Counted from the first letter of the stretch, positions 25,615 through 37,295 are shown. The stretch is DNA of 64,000 nucleotides from Xiphias gladius (GCF_016859285.1 NC_053411.1:17719722-17783721), one strand, 5' to 3'. Numbers and translations: made by a program. The notes: generated by a model not told the origin, from the letters alone.

Positions 25615-28600
25615 AATGTAGCTTAAATTCTCATTTAAAGTCTGTTTATTTGTGTGCATATTTGCATTATTCATTTTCGTGTGTGTGTGTGTTGGTGTGT
25701 CACCTGTAGGTTCGGCTCGAGGGCAGTGGACGGAGCTATAACGCAACCATCAAGGAAGTGCCTCCCAACAACAACCGGGTGATAGTTTACATAGAAGAAC
25801 TGGGCAAGAAGTGGGTCACACTAACAACACACACACACTACTCTGTGTGGTTTACTGATCTCGGGTACTGACACCCAGGCTCTTGTGTTTTTTGGTTTTG
25901 TTTTTCCTTCCAAAAAGGAAACTAGTAACAGTAACGTGGCTCGCTCCGTCTTATCTCCAAACACGACTGACGTGCTAAACAACTTCGCTCCTGCAGTAGT
26001 GTCTTTTTTTTAAATAAAACTCTGAAGGTTCACTGTTAATGAGATGTAACGTTGGAGTCTTTCTGCTTCATCAAACATTATTAGACATGCAGGCAAGGCA
26101 AGGTTAGTTGTGTAGCACATGTCATACAAAAAGTCAGTTCAAACGCTTTACAAAAACAGCATAAAAACTTCGATGTGCAAATTAAAAGAATATGAAGTGT
26201 TTTGTTTTTTTTTTTTAATTTAGAAAGTTAAATACCGAGACATAAGTTAAAAATATTGAACCTGGATTTAAATGTGGTCAAAGTCGGAGCGAGTCTAATA
26301 TCCTGCGGAAGATTGTGCACGGCTAAATGCTGCGTCTCCATGTTTAGTATGTGATCAAATGTACTCTTTCCATGCAAACGACCTCCTGGGGCAAAAAAGA
26401 GCTGAAGACGTCTGTATCTACTGTTAGAGTAACTATATGGAATAAATCTTTGGCAGCGCTAGCTAACCCACAGAAGTCATTACCACAACTTCTGGTTAAA
26501 AAAGTAAAGGCTTACCGCTGCTTTCACATTCAAGTGGATTTATTGTAAAGCACATGGAGGAACTGACGAAGTGTCAGCAGTAGCATTATGCATGTCAGCT
26601 CGCTTAATGTGACTGTTACGCTTCAAGTTGACAATCGTTTGTGTATACGTGTGTGTAGAAATGTCTCCCTGTGGAGGGTGCGTCCTCCCAGCGAAGAGAG
26701 CAGTTGGAGCATTGTGGTCAACAAGGACAAGAGGCTCAGCAACGGATATGGAGGTAGTGGAAAAACAAACACAGTTTAGCACACACACACTAAACACACA
26801 TATATAAAAGTTTAAAAGTGTGTTGACTGGTGCAGATGTACTAAAATCACTTTCACTGTCTCTCTCAGACTGGGAGGAGAGGGGTAAAGGCCGTGGCAGG
26901 GGGAAGCCCGTCCCGCCAGCCTCCTCTGTTTCCCAGGCTACAGCACCGGGCTCCAGTGGGCGTGTGCAGAAGCAGCACTCGTGGCCCCCACAGGCCACCG
27001 TAGAGGAGCAGGGAGGGGCAAAACCCAGCAGGTTAGTGTGTGTAGACAGCACTTCTACAGCAGCTGTAATCAATAGGTTTATATTAACAGTGGATCAAAT
27101 GACTACTTGTAAGTGAAAGGTGTCACGCTTAGTGACGAACCGACAGATAATTATCACCTGACTAATCAGCTCTAAGTGTTTTGGGGTCTTTCAGCTGATT
27201 CTTGTGGTTTTGCCAGCAACTTTACTGCTCCAGTTCACTCTCACCGCTCTCATGGCGTAGTTTTTCGGACGCAGCAGGCAGCAGTTTTTCAGAGAAACAA
27301 CTGTAAAAAGCCACTGTCCACAACCTGCTGAGCAGCAAACAGCAGACAGACACAGCCAGAGACCAGCTGGTGAACATGGTGGAGCATTTAGCAGCTAAAG
27401 AGCCAGAGATTTCCCTCAGGAGCTGGTGGAGACCAAAACCAGAGCTAAAAGAGAGGGATTACTGGACTTAGATTCAGTATGTCAATTTAAAAGCTGATGA
27501 TATGTCAGTGTAGAATCAGTACTCATCAGTTTTTGCAGGTTTAAGCACATCAACCTGAAACAATCAGCTGGTGGAATGAGAAATCAGTCAACAGTAACAG
27601 CTGATGGGAATAACGATCTAAAGTCGTGTTCAGTTCATCTTTGATCTGGATTTCAGTACGAGGCAGCATAAAATATTCCTGCTGCCTCGAGACCTTCCTC
27701 ATCAAAGACACACACTAGGAAATATTGTTAGTGCTCTTAATTTTAAAGGTGTCACATGTGTTGTAACGTGTGTCTGTGTTTCTGTAGGAAGTCTATGAGC
27801 ACGGCGGAGTCACCGTTGTTCGGTCTGACAGAGGAGGAGCGTTTGGCCAAGGAGGAGGAGGAGAGGAACGTGGCGTTGGTGGAGATCCAGCTCAGAGACG
27901 AACACAGCTTCCCAGCCCTCGGGGTGGGTTAAAAGGCACTGACATGGGGTCAGATAGGCTTATTTCATGACACGTCCTCCCTGGTTGTAGATACACCTGT
28001 ACATACTTCCATGGTTACGTGCTTATTACATCCTCTGGAGCGAAACGAGAGGTTTTAGTCTTGTTACACTGTGTCTGAGTGTGAGTAACTGCCTTAGGTG
28101 TGTTTCTAATTCCCCCCAGACTGGGACGCAGGGCGATGGAGGGAGGAGGAAGGGAGGAGAGAAGAGAAGATCCCAAAGAAACAAGACGGTGAGTGGGTGA
28201 TGAGACCCAAACAGCCCCGAGCTTGAAAAATCTGCAAAGGTTTGTGTCGTTTCAGGTGTTGTGAGGGTAATGTTTCCTCGCGCTGAAGATTATGATGATG
28301 AAAGATGCTAACAGTCCTATGACGTGCATTTCCAAACACGGTGCATCAGCGGCTCTGTTGGCCCTTTTCACAGTGAAAGAGGAAACGCATGCTTGAACTC
28401 GAGCCTCAACATAACCGAGGAGGAAGGAAACGCGATAACGCACACAGTCCTCTCATGCAAAAACATTTCTGTCTTCCTTTCATAAAACTTATACCTTTTT
28501 CTGTGAGGTAATACGACAGTTCCGAGTCAGATTCTCCACACTACACCAACATGCTGAAAATTGCTCATTTCAGCCTGAAGAATACCACCTGTTCACTTGG

Positions 28601-31600
28601 AGGTCTGTGTTGGGGAGTAGAGCTGGATATCGTCCCTGATCTCCAGATTCGATTGGATCTAGGGTCACAAAGCACGGGATTGTCTTCATTCGAATCTTGA
28701 TGATTGAGTTGCATAAAGTGCTTCTCAGTTTTTCCTGGGAGCTTAAATTTCTATTACATTCAACAACCGAGCGACACTGCTGTTTCCTTGAATATAAAAT
28801 TGTGTAAAGTCAAAGCGTAGGCTAAATTGTGAACACATTTCCTGGTTATAAATCTGTGGACCAAAGATTTGTTTTCCTTAGCAAATGCAAAACAACTAAA
28901 CATGACACATTTACATTTTTTTCTTGGGTCTACATCATTGTGCATATTTTTAAAAAATAAATGCTGTCCCATTCAGTTACACGTCCACTTAAATGATCAC
29001 TTTGAGCACAGACGAGACAGAAAATGAAAGTCTGCAGACGGCTGTTAGCTAGCGTTAGCTCCTCGGCAGGGACAGACTGAATAAAGTAGAATAAAGCAGG
29101 ATCCACACACCATTCACTGGAGTTCCACGGTGTCATCATCTCATAGCCAGAGATAATAGCTCTTCAGCAAACACAAAATGAGCTCACCTAACTGTGTTTG
29201 TTTTATAGGAAAACTCCACAGGGTACATTTGAACTGAAAAGCCACATTAGGAGAGAGAAACCCTGGAAAGTTTTTATTTGAAAGCTACAGATCAGGCACT
29301 TTTTCCGTCCACTATTATTTCTTTGTCTTTGCTTTTATAGAAGAGTCCAGTCGAAGACGTCACAGCAGCGTCTCCCCCTGCTGGTGAAAGACCCAAATCC
29401 CCACCACCACCACTCGCAACCACCACTGCTGCTACTGCGCCTACTACAAATACTACTACACCCACCAGCCCCACCCTTCCTGCCGCAAAACCTGCTGCTG
29501 CTCCGTCTGCAAACTCTGACTCCGGTCCAGCATGGCTGAGCTCGCTCAAGGCTTCGACGCCCAACATAAGCACGGCCACCGCAGCATCAGGCTCCGCTTC
29601 CAGCCTCACGCCCGCCTGTGCTGCCCCGACCGCTAAAACAAACCCACAGTCTTATGCCTCAGCTGCCGGAGCTGCATCGAGTTCTCCTCCTCCTCCTGCT
29701 GCCGCCCCACACACTAAACCCTCTGTGACGGGTGGTGCTCTACCTCACTCCGTCCCGTCCTCCACCACTGTCTTCCCCCTCCTCACCCCTGTTCTACCCG
29801 CTGCTTCATCACCCCCAACTCCACCTGCCCTCTCCTCTTCTTCTCCTCCCCCTTCCTCTTCCCCTAAACTCCCCACCTCCTCTTCTTCCTCACTTCCTCC
29901 TAAATCGTCTGCCTCCCCTCCCCCTCCCTCTTCAGTACCACCTCCCACTTTCATCGCTCCCATTGCTCCCTCTCCTGTCGCTGCTCAGGGCTTCCTCCCT
30001 CCCTCCTCTCTCCCCCGTTCCTCCCCACCTGTCACCTCTCTCCCCCACTCCCCCAGTCCACCCTCCTCCTGCCCCTCCCCTATTATCCATCATGCTGATC
30101 AAGTCCAAGAGGCTTCACCAGGTCCAGGACAAACTCCAAGTAAGTAATCTGTCAGTCAGACTTAGATTTTTTTTTTTTTTTTTCTAAGATTAAAGTCAGT
30201 TTCATTTACAGCACTGTGCAAAAGTTTTAGGCTCAGAAAGTGAGGATGCTTCCAAAAATAATGTCATACAAAGCCCAGCAAAGAGAAGTAACAGGTAAAG
30301 TTTTTCAGGATCTCAGCAGGTACGTTGTTCCAGCATCTTGGAGAACCTGCCTCGGTTCTTCTGTGGATTCAGTCTCAGTGTCTCCTGTCTCTTCATGTGA
30401 TCCCAGACTGACTCCATGATGTTGAGATCTGGGCTCTGTGGGGGGCCAGACCATCTGTTGTGGGACTCCTCGTTCTTCTCGTCTCTGAAGACAGTTCTTT
30501 ATGACTCTGGCTGTGTGTTTGGGCTCGTTGTCCTGCAGCAGGATGAACGTGGGACTGATCAGACGCCTCCCTGATGCGACTGATGATGAACAAGAATCTA
30601 AATATCGAAAGAGCCTAAAACTTTTGCGCAGTACTGTTTAAGCCCAATATCACAAAACAAAGATTTGCATCAAGGGACTTTTATAATCTGTACAGCATAT
30701 AACACCCTCTGTCCTTAGACCCCTGATACCGATAAGGAAAAACTCTTAAAATTAGGAAACAAAAGTGGTCAAATTGGTGTTTCTGTTGTTGAGTAAATAC
30801 TCTCCTCCAGCTTAAATACTGGCCCGATCTGACAGAAATGGGGTGTCAGTGATGAAAATGAGGCCCGATAATTTGTAGTGTTATCATAACGGAAGACAAC
30901 TGATTCTGCATCTAGACCGGCGAATAAAAGACAAGTATGTTAGTGGCTTCTTTCATCCAGTTTGACGACTGCCACCATGTGTTCTGTGACACTTCAGATG
31001 CCACGATTGACCTTTTTTATGCCTGTATTTGATAGCTGATAGCAGAGGGGGATGAATGGGGAATGACAGGCAACAAAGGTCCACAGTGGGACGCAAACTG
31101 GGGGACAGTGCGGTTGGTGCTCCAGGCCACAGGAAGAACATTGTCAAATCTTAGATGTCATAAAACTGGACATCAAACCTCAGGCGTCAAGCATGAGGTG
31201 TCAGGTCTCAGGGATCGGACAAACTTGGCGTCAGAGTTAACGTGCCAAGAAAATACGTAGGTTTGAGCGTCTGCTTTTCAAAATAAAAGCACGTTTGACA
31301 CCTGAGACGCAGTACCTGAGGTCTGATTTCCAGCTGTAACACACCTTGGATTTGACGTTGTTTTTCCCGCGCCCTGAAGCTTTTTAGTCGGAGGATGTAC
31401 CTAAAATGTTTATCATGCCTCCTACCACCTTTGCACGTCATGAAGGGTTGTGATAGGTTGGGGTTCAGTGTATCAGACGAAAAACTGACGCCTGTGGCGG
31501 ACGAGGAAGAGCAGGTCGTCAGGTCGATTTTCACAGGGTTTGTCGGTTCGATCCCAAGCTCCTCCGGTTCGCATGTCAGAGTTTCCCCGGGCAAGACGCC

Positions 31601-34350
31601 AAACCCCAAACTGCTCCGGATGGTCAGGCCCCTCGCAGGACAGCGGGCTGCCATCATGTATAGAATAAGAGGCAAATCGTAAAGTGCTTTATTCCAAAGC
31701 GCTTTATGCTGTGAATTCAGTTATTTACATGAGATTTTGGCCAAGTCACAGCGGGAATTTAAGGCACCATGATCGTCTAATCTGATTTAATCGCATTAGA
31801 GGATCCTGGGATTAAGCATCTAAAGGCCTCTGTAGAGCTTTGTGCAGGTAATATGACTCCTGGTCTAACCGGTTTTATAATTTCCGTGTCTTTTCTCTCT
31901 CTTTTTTCAGGTTCTTTGCCAAATTCTGGAGGCTCTGAAACGGCCTCTCAGGCCTTCCAAAGCCAGACTTCTCTGCCCCAGAACCAGAGCCAGATCCCTG
32001 TGTCCCAGACCCCAACCCAGGCCTCATTGACCCGGGAGGATCTTCAAACGCAGCCTTCTCCGCCGAAGATCCAGGCTCAAAGTCAGGCTTCTCTACCCCA
32101 AAGCCAAATCACCATGCCCCAGATGCAGACAGAGGCCCGGTCCTCTCTTATCCACCTCCAGCATCAACCTCAGTCCCTCACTGAAGTGCCTCTCTCTCTG
32201 CCTCAGGACCAGTACCCCCCGCAGTCCCAGTCTGAGATGGTCCAAGTTCAGTCCTCCCACCCACCTCCAGCAGCTTCCTACCCCAACACCTCCCAGGCCT
32301 CAGTCCCTGCCTCTGCCCCTGTTCAGCCCCAGCCATCAGTCACTCATGCTCACCTCCACAGCCAGCAGGCTCAGCCTCCTCACCCCTCCCAACTCCCACA
32401 TCCCTCCCTCTCTGTCTCCGCCTCCCCGACCCACGCCTCTCTCCAAACCCAGACCCCAAATGTCCAGAATCAAACAGAAGCCCCACACGCTCCAGCTCAG
32501 CACCTTCATCCTCAACCCGAGTCCCCGGCTCATCCTCCCTCCCAGCAGTCACACCCTCCTCACCACTCTCATCAGCCCCAGTTACTCTCTGCACATCCTC
32601 CTCCTCCACCTCACCCCCAATCCATCCCAGGAGCTGTTCCTCTGCAGATGCTGTCCCAGCTCTACCAGGACCCCCTGTACCCTGGTTTCCCCCAGGGAGA
32701 GAAGGGCGACATGGCCCTGACTCCACCCTACTCCTCCAGCAGGTCAGGGGACGACCTGCCCCAAGGTGACGAAAACTGTGATTGCAGTTTTTATGTCGAT
32801 ATTTTTGAGATGGTAGTTTTTGTTTTTTTCCCTTTACCAGACACTATTACATTAAGCAGTAAATCATGTAGATATGTACAATAACTGAGAAAACAAAAAA
32901 CATTTTGCAGAAACGGGACCAAAAGCAGTGAGTGAACATTTTTAAAGTCTAGTATATATATATTAGTATATCTATGTACCTGCTTGTAGCACCATTGTAT
33001 TCAGGATGATAAGTGTTCATTTGTCTCTCTCTCTCTGCAGATGTCAGCATCTTGAGGTTTTTCTTCAACCTGGGCATCAAGGTAAGACAACAAACTAGAA
33101 GAAACAGGTTTACGATGAAGCTTAAACCACCGACTCAAAACCGGCTTACAAGTGGTGTGTGATACGGATCTGGGAAACAGCTGCAGTTTGGAAATGACCT
33201 CAGTTTATTTTTGACATTTCTATCCTGCAGTTTTTCTCTTATTGGCTGTTCTGCAACCGTCTGATGTTGCTGCACTTGACTAAAGCCTAGAGCCTTTAAC
33301 TACGTCTAACTCTTACTGGTACCAAAAGCAGAAACTGAAATGTATCCCTGTTCTGCTCTCATCCCTCCAGGCATACTCCATGCCCATGTTCCCCCCCTAC
33401 ATCTACCTCCTCCCCCTGCAACAGGCCCACACCATGCACCCCAAGGTCCCCTCCCGCTCCCCCTCCCCTACGCCCCACTTCCCTCCCTCCAACGCCCCCA
33501 CCATGCACCAGGAGGTGTACCCTCAGTACCCTCCGACTTCAACGTCAGTGCTGCCTCAGTATGACCACCAAGCCCCAGTCACTGAACTACCCCGTCCCAG
33601 CGAACCCTCCTTCAACCAGGCCGGGTACCCCATCACCCAGCCTTCGCCCCACAGGATGCCCCCGCCCTCGCTGCCATGGCAACAGCACCAGATGCCCCCA
33701 CCCAGAAACTCCAGCTACCCGGTTGGGTATCCCCCACCAACTCCAACATACCCAATTCCCCCTCCTTCATCTAAAGGGTACCACCCAGGTCAGGGCCAAG
33801 GACATCTGCTGTACCCCCCAACCATGCCTCCGTACCCCCCATCCTCTCTAGGATACCAGTCTTCACCCGCCCCTGAAGAGCTCCATGTGAGTCAGGGGGC
33901 GATCGAGCGACTTCAGCCGGCCAACGGAGAGACAATGTCTTCACACAGGCCCGGACGAGTGCCTGGTCCAATGGAGGGTCCTGCTGCTGCTAATGTGGCT
34001 AATGCTAACAACAGCAGAACCATGATGGTTCCTGGTGTAAAAAGTTTTGGTACGTAGACGTTTTTTTTTTGATACAAAATAATTTAACAAAATTGAACAT
34101 TTCAGGCTACCAGTCAAATCTTTTTATCTGTGATGTAAATTATTAACAAAAGCTACAAAGGATTTCTGCGTCACAAAGTCCCTAAACTTCAAACGGTTTC
34201 TGTTTTTGCCACCAGGAGGAGCCAAGGTACAGAATTTCTCAGGGCAGCTTTTAATGTAAAGTTTTTTTCTTTTCCATCAGCACCGAAGAAGGAGCAGGGG
34301 GAGAGTTTGGCCAGAGTGGTGCTGCTGGTGGACCCGCCGATAGTACGGAC

Positions 34351-34403
<53 letters not shown>

Positions 34404-34885
34404 ATAATAAAGAAATAAATGTAGGAGTAGAATTAAGCCAAGTTAACCCCGTCTCTCTCTCTCTCTCTCATGTCACCAATGTCCCTGTCTCCATGACGAC
34501 CATGAAGCCCAGCAGCACCACAGGCTCTCCATCAACTCATGGCATCATCTCCGGCGACGGCGGCGCCTCCCATGTCTACCGGGTCCACCAAAAACCACTG
34601 CACCTCAACAAAACGTACATCAAAGTGGGAGCGCCAGAGCCCGGCAAGGGGGGCTACCTGCCGAACATTTCCGTGGCAGAGGCCCTGTCCGTGGGCTGCA
34701 GCACAGAGGACAACTGGGATGAGATGGAGGGATTCAAACCGGGAACCCTGAGCTTCAGAGGGCAGAGGAGGAGCCTCAGAGGAGGAGGGAGAGGGAGGGG
34801 GGTACACAGAAGGCGTGGAGGAGAGGCAGGGGCGGGGTTTAACCATGGCCAGTTTGGCCCCTCCCACAGAGGGCAGCGATGGTAA
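15223..34885 (+). CDS. otud4: OTU-domain deubiquitinase OTUD4, complete, 20 exons
   Basis: Exons: 15223-15381, 16243-16326, 19079-19129, 19400-19446, 20853-20925, 21844-21925, 22930-23092, 24240-24297, 24416-24518, 25478-25542, 25710-25810, 26659-26753, 26869-27031, 27788-27923, 28120-28188, 29341-30139, 31911-32765, 33041-33081, 33371-34049, 34281-34885. These sum to 4428 nt in phase (1475 aa). The OTU domain spans about residues 32-150, with catalytic-type Asp42 and Cys45 in [13 protein letters not shown] and His148 in NGNHYD, the same numbering I recall for human. An acidic Ser cluster (SSDESD, 207-212) sits where human OTUD4 has CK2 sites that switch it to K63-linked chains. A Tudor-like segment follows at about 283-330, then FPALG at about 456-460, two large Pro/Ser/Gln-rich exons, a conserved block near 990-1070 ([29 protein letters not shown]) and an Arg/Gly-rich C terminus. 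The family acts in DNA alkylation repair, innate signalling and RNA granules. The start ATG has A at -3 and G at +4. Confidence 0.93.
15731..16170. mobile_element. Non-autonomous DNA transposon with terminal inverted repeats
   Basis: The left end (CACTCAGTTGTCAGTTTATT..., from 15,731) matches the reverse complement of the right end (16,143-16,170, ending CTGACCACTGAGTG) over about 28 bases with a few mismatches. A TA dinucleotide flanks each side, as in Tc1/mariner-type insertion. The 440-bp interior has no transposase frame. It lies in otud4 intron 1. Confidence 0.85.
16925..17225 (-). repeat. Reverse copy of the 'CCAAAGATATTCAGTTTA' repeat family
   Basis: It reads in reverse orientation, with TAAACTGACTAGCTTTGGGTTTTGG near 17,130 corresponding to the family centre. 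It lies in otud4 intron 2. Confidence 0.55.
18060..18430. repeat. GC-rich island in otud4 intron 2, likely a dispersed element
   Basis: A GC-rich block (GGCACCGGCCGGCAGCC, CTCCGAGAGCTCCGGC, GGTGCCGCCCCCG) has abrupt edges in AT-rich intron. A 155-codon open frame crosses it, with no splice support or recognisable domain. The block resembles a repeat I have seen in fish sequence, but I cannot name it. Confidence 0.4.
18480..18715 (+). repeat. 'GATATTCAGTTTACTCTCATA' repeat copy
   Basis: This copy keeps the family order GATGATATTCAGTTTACT, then GAAGCTGGAATG, then CCGATTAACTGATTATCAAAATAG. It is intronic in otud4. Confidence 0.65.
22255..22480 (+). repeat. 'TGCAACTAATGATTATTTTC' repeat copy
   Basis: It begins TGCAACTAATGATTATTTTC, contains CTCTAAAATGTCAGAAAC and a TTTTCAGTTAACTGTCACAT centre, in the same order as the other copies. 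It lies in otud4 intron 6. Confidence 0.65.
24388..24412. repeat. (TG)n tract directly before otud4 exon 9
   Basis: Twelve or so TG units run straight into the CAG of the 3' splice site at 24,413-24,415, replacing a normal polypyrimidine tract. Confidence 0.93.
25543..25612. repeat. (GT)n tract forming the otud4 exon 10 donor
   Basis: Thirty-five GT units begin at the first intron base after exon 10 (CAG|GTGTGT), so the 5' splice site is the first repeat unit. Exon 10 is 65 nt, so skipping it shifts the frame. Confidence 0.95.
26080..26350. repeat. 'GGCAAGGCAAGGTTAGTTGTGTAG' dispersed repeat
   Basis: The start CAGGCAAGGCAAGGTTAG with AGCACATGTCATACAA and CAAACGCTTTACAAAA matches the pattern of a very common fish repeat (GGCAAGGCAAG...AGCACATTTC...AAAGTGCTTTACA). 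It is in otud4 intron 11. Confidence 0.65.
27190..27480. repeat. Probable dispersed repeat in otud4 intron 13
   Basis: The text TTTTCGGACGCAGCAGGCAG, AACCTGCTGAGCAGCAAAC and GAGACCAGCTGGTGAACATG resembles a recurrent teleost element from memory. There is no second copy in this window to prove it. Confidence 0.4.
30208..30637 (-). mobile_element. Degraded Tc1/mariner-like element with terminal inverted repeats
   Basis: The left end 30,208-30,234 (ACAGCACTGTGCAAAAGTTT...) and right end 30,611-30,637 are inverted repeats with two mismatches over 27 bases. The reverse strand encodes transposase remnants: [17 protein letters not shown], then a frameshifted version of the usual SPDLN-type motif. 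Internal deletion and the frameshift make it non-functional. It lies in otud4 intron 16. Confidence 0.88.
30640..30760 (+). repeat. 'CAATATCACAAA...AAGGAAAAACTC' dispersed repeat
   Basis: It contains TGTACAGCATATAACACC, CTGTCCTTAGACCCCTGAT and GGAAAAACTCTTAAAA. A reverse copy of the same text occurs at about 40,915-41,015 in an abce1 intron. Confidence 0.7.
31470..31700 (+). mobile_element. tRNA-derived SINE, partly decayed
   Basis: An RNA polymerase III B-box-like GGTTCGATCCC is at 31,545-31,555, with an A-box-like AGAGCAGGTCGTC upstream near 31,508. The body reads CGGGCAAGACGCCAAACCCC, a pattern common in fish tRNA-derived SINEs, ending with AAAGTGCTTT. It lies in otud4 intron 16. The open frames across it (both strands) are incidental. 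Confidence 0.75.
34354..34399. repeat. (CA)n tract inside the last otud4 exon
   Basis: About 23 CA units lie within the open reading frame and would encode a Thr-His run. Alternatively 34,343-34,507 is a 165-bp intron: GTACGG donor and ATGAAG acceptor are in phase, and it would also remove the AT-rich and (TC)n sequence. Confidence 0.9.
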
Positions 34886-35307
34886 AAAGGCTACAAGCTG
34901 CCTGACAATGAATGGAGTTGGACACAAAGTGTCTTCTTTTTTTCGCCTGAGGTTGTTTGGTTTCAACACGTTCGTAATCGCACTTTTTTTTTCTTTCTCG
35001 TCGCCACCTGGAGATGGGGTTGGTGGATCGGTCGGTCGTAAAATATCAGTCGACTCTGTAAACGCCTCGTTGACACGTCGTCTTCTGCTTTACGCTCTGG
35101 GTCGGAAGAAAAAAATCATAACCCCCATTCATGTGCTCCACTGCATCAGAGTCCTCCAGCTCATTGTAGAAACGTAAACACTATCAAGGTCATTATAATC
35201 TAGCAAATTAGCATAGCATGTTAGCAAGCGCAAGTTAAGACATCATTTTACATTTCTCGACACTTGGAGACATGGCTTTAAAGAATGTAAGGGTGTGTTT
35301 TGAGTAG

Positions 35308-35560
35308 GGCTGCAACAAATAATTATTATCGCTCAATCAGTCCGTTTTTTCCTCGATTAATCGGTAAGTCATTTAGTCGAGAAAATGTCGCAAAATTGTG
35401 AAAAATATCTTTTGTCCAAAAACAGTCAAAAACCTCGTTATTGAGTTTACCATCTTAGAGGACTAAAGTAACCAGAAAATTTTTACAAATTTTCATATAA
35501 AAACGATTAATCAACTGTCAAAATAGCTGCCGATTATTTTTCGGTCACTCGGCTCATCGT
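35308..35560 (+). repeat. 'GGGCTGCAACAAATAATTATT' repeat in the otud4 3' UTR
   Basis: It begins GGGCTGCAACAAATAATT and contains CTCGATTAATCGGTAAG, GTCGAGAAAATGTCGC and ATTAATCAACTGTCAAAATAG. This is one of the fullest copies of this family here. Confidence 0.75.
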
Positions 35561-35574
35561 TGCCTAGAATTTGA

Positions 35575-35865
35575 TGGGACATCTCGTCGCATTTTTCTTC
35601 AAAGGAGTAGTTTTGACATTTTTGGGAAATTTTCACAATTCTGCCGAGGGTCGATCCCACTCTCGCCTGTACGGTAAATACGATCCTGCAGCTAGCAGCC
35701 AGTTAGCTTCGCTTAGCATAAAGATGAAAAACGGAGGGAAGAAACAGCCCAGGCAAGAAATAATCTGGCACAAAACCACGAATTGTCGTTATTACGCTTT
35801 AATTTTTGTACGGATTAAACAAACAGCTAGTAGCTGGTTAGCATAGTTTAGCACATCTGTTAGCA
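35575..35865 (+). repeat. 'GCTTAGCATAAAGA...GTACGGATTAAACAAAC' repeat
   Basis: AGTTAGCTTCGCTTAGCATA and TTTTTGTACGGATTAAACAA also occur, in order, in both arms of the inverted duplication at 51.8-54.3 kb. A third dispersed copy therefore sits in the otud4 3' UTR. Confidence 0.75.
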
Positions 35866-36243
35866 CCGCGGGCTTAAAATGAAACCATTTTAAGAGGCTT
35901 AAAGCAACAAAAAATCGGATTAAATCTGATTTGAGAACAGGTTTAAGGGTTGTATTGCTGCTATTGTATTGCTACAGCAATCAAACTGTGTGAGTGGACT
36001 TGGTTTAGATTTTTATTTTTTAACTTTGTGTTGTTACTGCTGGTTTCTTGTCCCTTCCCTCTGTGTAGTTTTCATGTTGGTATGTTCTTCTTTCTGTGTT
36101 AGTTTTTCTACTGATCGGCTCCAGACTCCGTAGATATTCAGTGCCTTATGTTTTCTAATTTTACCGTCTTATGTCTTTTTCTTCTGAGTTTAAGGAACAC
36201 TGCTGTACAGAAAAAAGGCTGTTGTTGTCTGTGTGACTGAATT

Positions 36244-36249
36244 AATAAA
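36244..36249 (+). terminator. otud4: Polyadenylation signal AATAAA (otud4)
   Basis: Canonical hexamer about 1.36 kb after the stop, with GT-rich downstream sequence. It leaves roughly 0.9-1.0 kb to the opposing abce1 poly(A) signals. Confidence 0.7.
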
Positions 36250-36321
36250 AATTTCGGTTCAGATGGTTCTGTTCTCGGTTCTCTGGTTTAATCTGAACTA
36301 AATCGTGGAGCCGGTCAGTCA

Positions 36322-36600
36322 AGGCTGAAATATCTCAACAGCTGTTGAATGGATCGGCTCAAAGTTCGGCGCAGACATTCGTGTTCATGATCGTGTCCAT
36401 GATCGTGTCTTTGGTCCTGAGCCGAGATATTGTGGGTGTGCTGCACTTCAGGTTTTGTAATAGACTGTAGGGATCCTAACTTTTTCCTCTAGCGCCACCG
36501 GGAGTTTGACATATTGACAAGTGTTGTTTTTTTTTCCCCAGACATTCATGTTCCCCTCAAGATGAATCCTAATAACTTTGCGATCCTCTGTAGACGTAGC
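36322..36600 (-). repeat. Dispersed 'GATGGCGCTAGAGG' repeat, reverse copy
   Basis: GGCTGAAATATCTCAACAGC, CCTCTAGCGCCACC and CATGTTCCCCTCAAGATG are reverse complements of family motifs. It fills part of the gap between otud4 and abce1. Confidence 0.65.
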
Positions 36601-37162
36601 GATAAGTCTAAGTAAAAAACACATATTTGTATGACACTGATTTACTGTTGTAGTTGGGTAGTTTTAAAAATTTTTTTTTTTTTTTACATCTAAAATGTTA
36701 ATCTGCAAAATAACCAGTAACTAAAGCAGTAAAAAGTACAATATTTCCCTCTGAAATGGAAATACTCAAGTACAAGTACTTTCCATTACTATAAACATGA
36801 GGATGGTGGTAATGATGCCTTGTTCATTGATAAGGGTATAACACCTTATCACTGTGACTTTGGTTATGTTTTTCTCTTAGTTCTGTACCACTTAGAATAG
36901 TTTAAGGACAATTGTCACATTTGTCGGTATTTCATGTGTGTGTGTGTACACATAATCAATAATTCTTTGGAAGTGTCAGAATCCGACACTTGCCCATTGG
37001 TCGATTAGCTTTGTAGCTGCCTTGGTTAATGATAATGACGAAGACTTGTTAATTTTTGAGGCCGACGCCCTGATTAATCACCTTGTGCGTTCCTGAACGC
37101 AACGCACCAACTACTACTGGGCAAATGAAGAGAGAGACTGTTCTGGTTTCAGGTATTTTCAG

Positions 37163-37295
37163 TTTATTATCAGTTCTTGTAAATGCATGAGTGTTTAAAA
37201 TACGCTGCTTAATGTCCCACAATGTCGCTGGCTCGTGAATTCAGCCCCGCACGTTCGGGCTGACGGACACAGAATGCACTGCACTTTTTTTTATT
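37163..37295 (-). terminator. abce1: Candidate abce1 polyadenylation signals
   Basis: Reverse-strand AATAAA hexamers occur at 37,290-37,295 (about 170 bases after the stop) and at 37,163-37,168. Which is used cannot be told from sequence. Confidence 0.45.

Larger units (their letters stand above)
34886..36265 (+). other. otud4: otud4 3' UTR
   Basis: The sequence from the stop codon to a canonical AATAAA at 36,244-36,249, followed by GT-rich sequence (TTCGGTTCAGATGGTTCTGT). It carries two dispersed repeats. Confidence 0.65.

Noticed and set aside
29292-29609. Antisense frame over otud4 exon 16
   Set aside because: It is the mirror of a Pro/Ala/Thr-rich coding exon, so Ala/Gly/Val-rich antisense frames are expected.
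31208-31682. 155-codon and 95-codon frames in otud4 intron 16
   Set aside because: They overlap a tRNA-derived SINE with a B-box and have no splice support.
32336-32726. Antisense and shifted frames over otud4 exon 17
   Set aside because: They are shadows of the CDS, which is fixed by phase-consistent exons on both sides.
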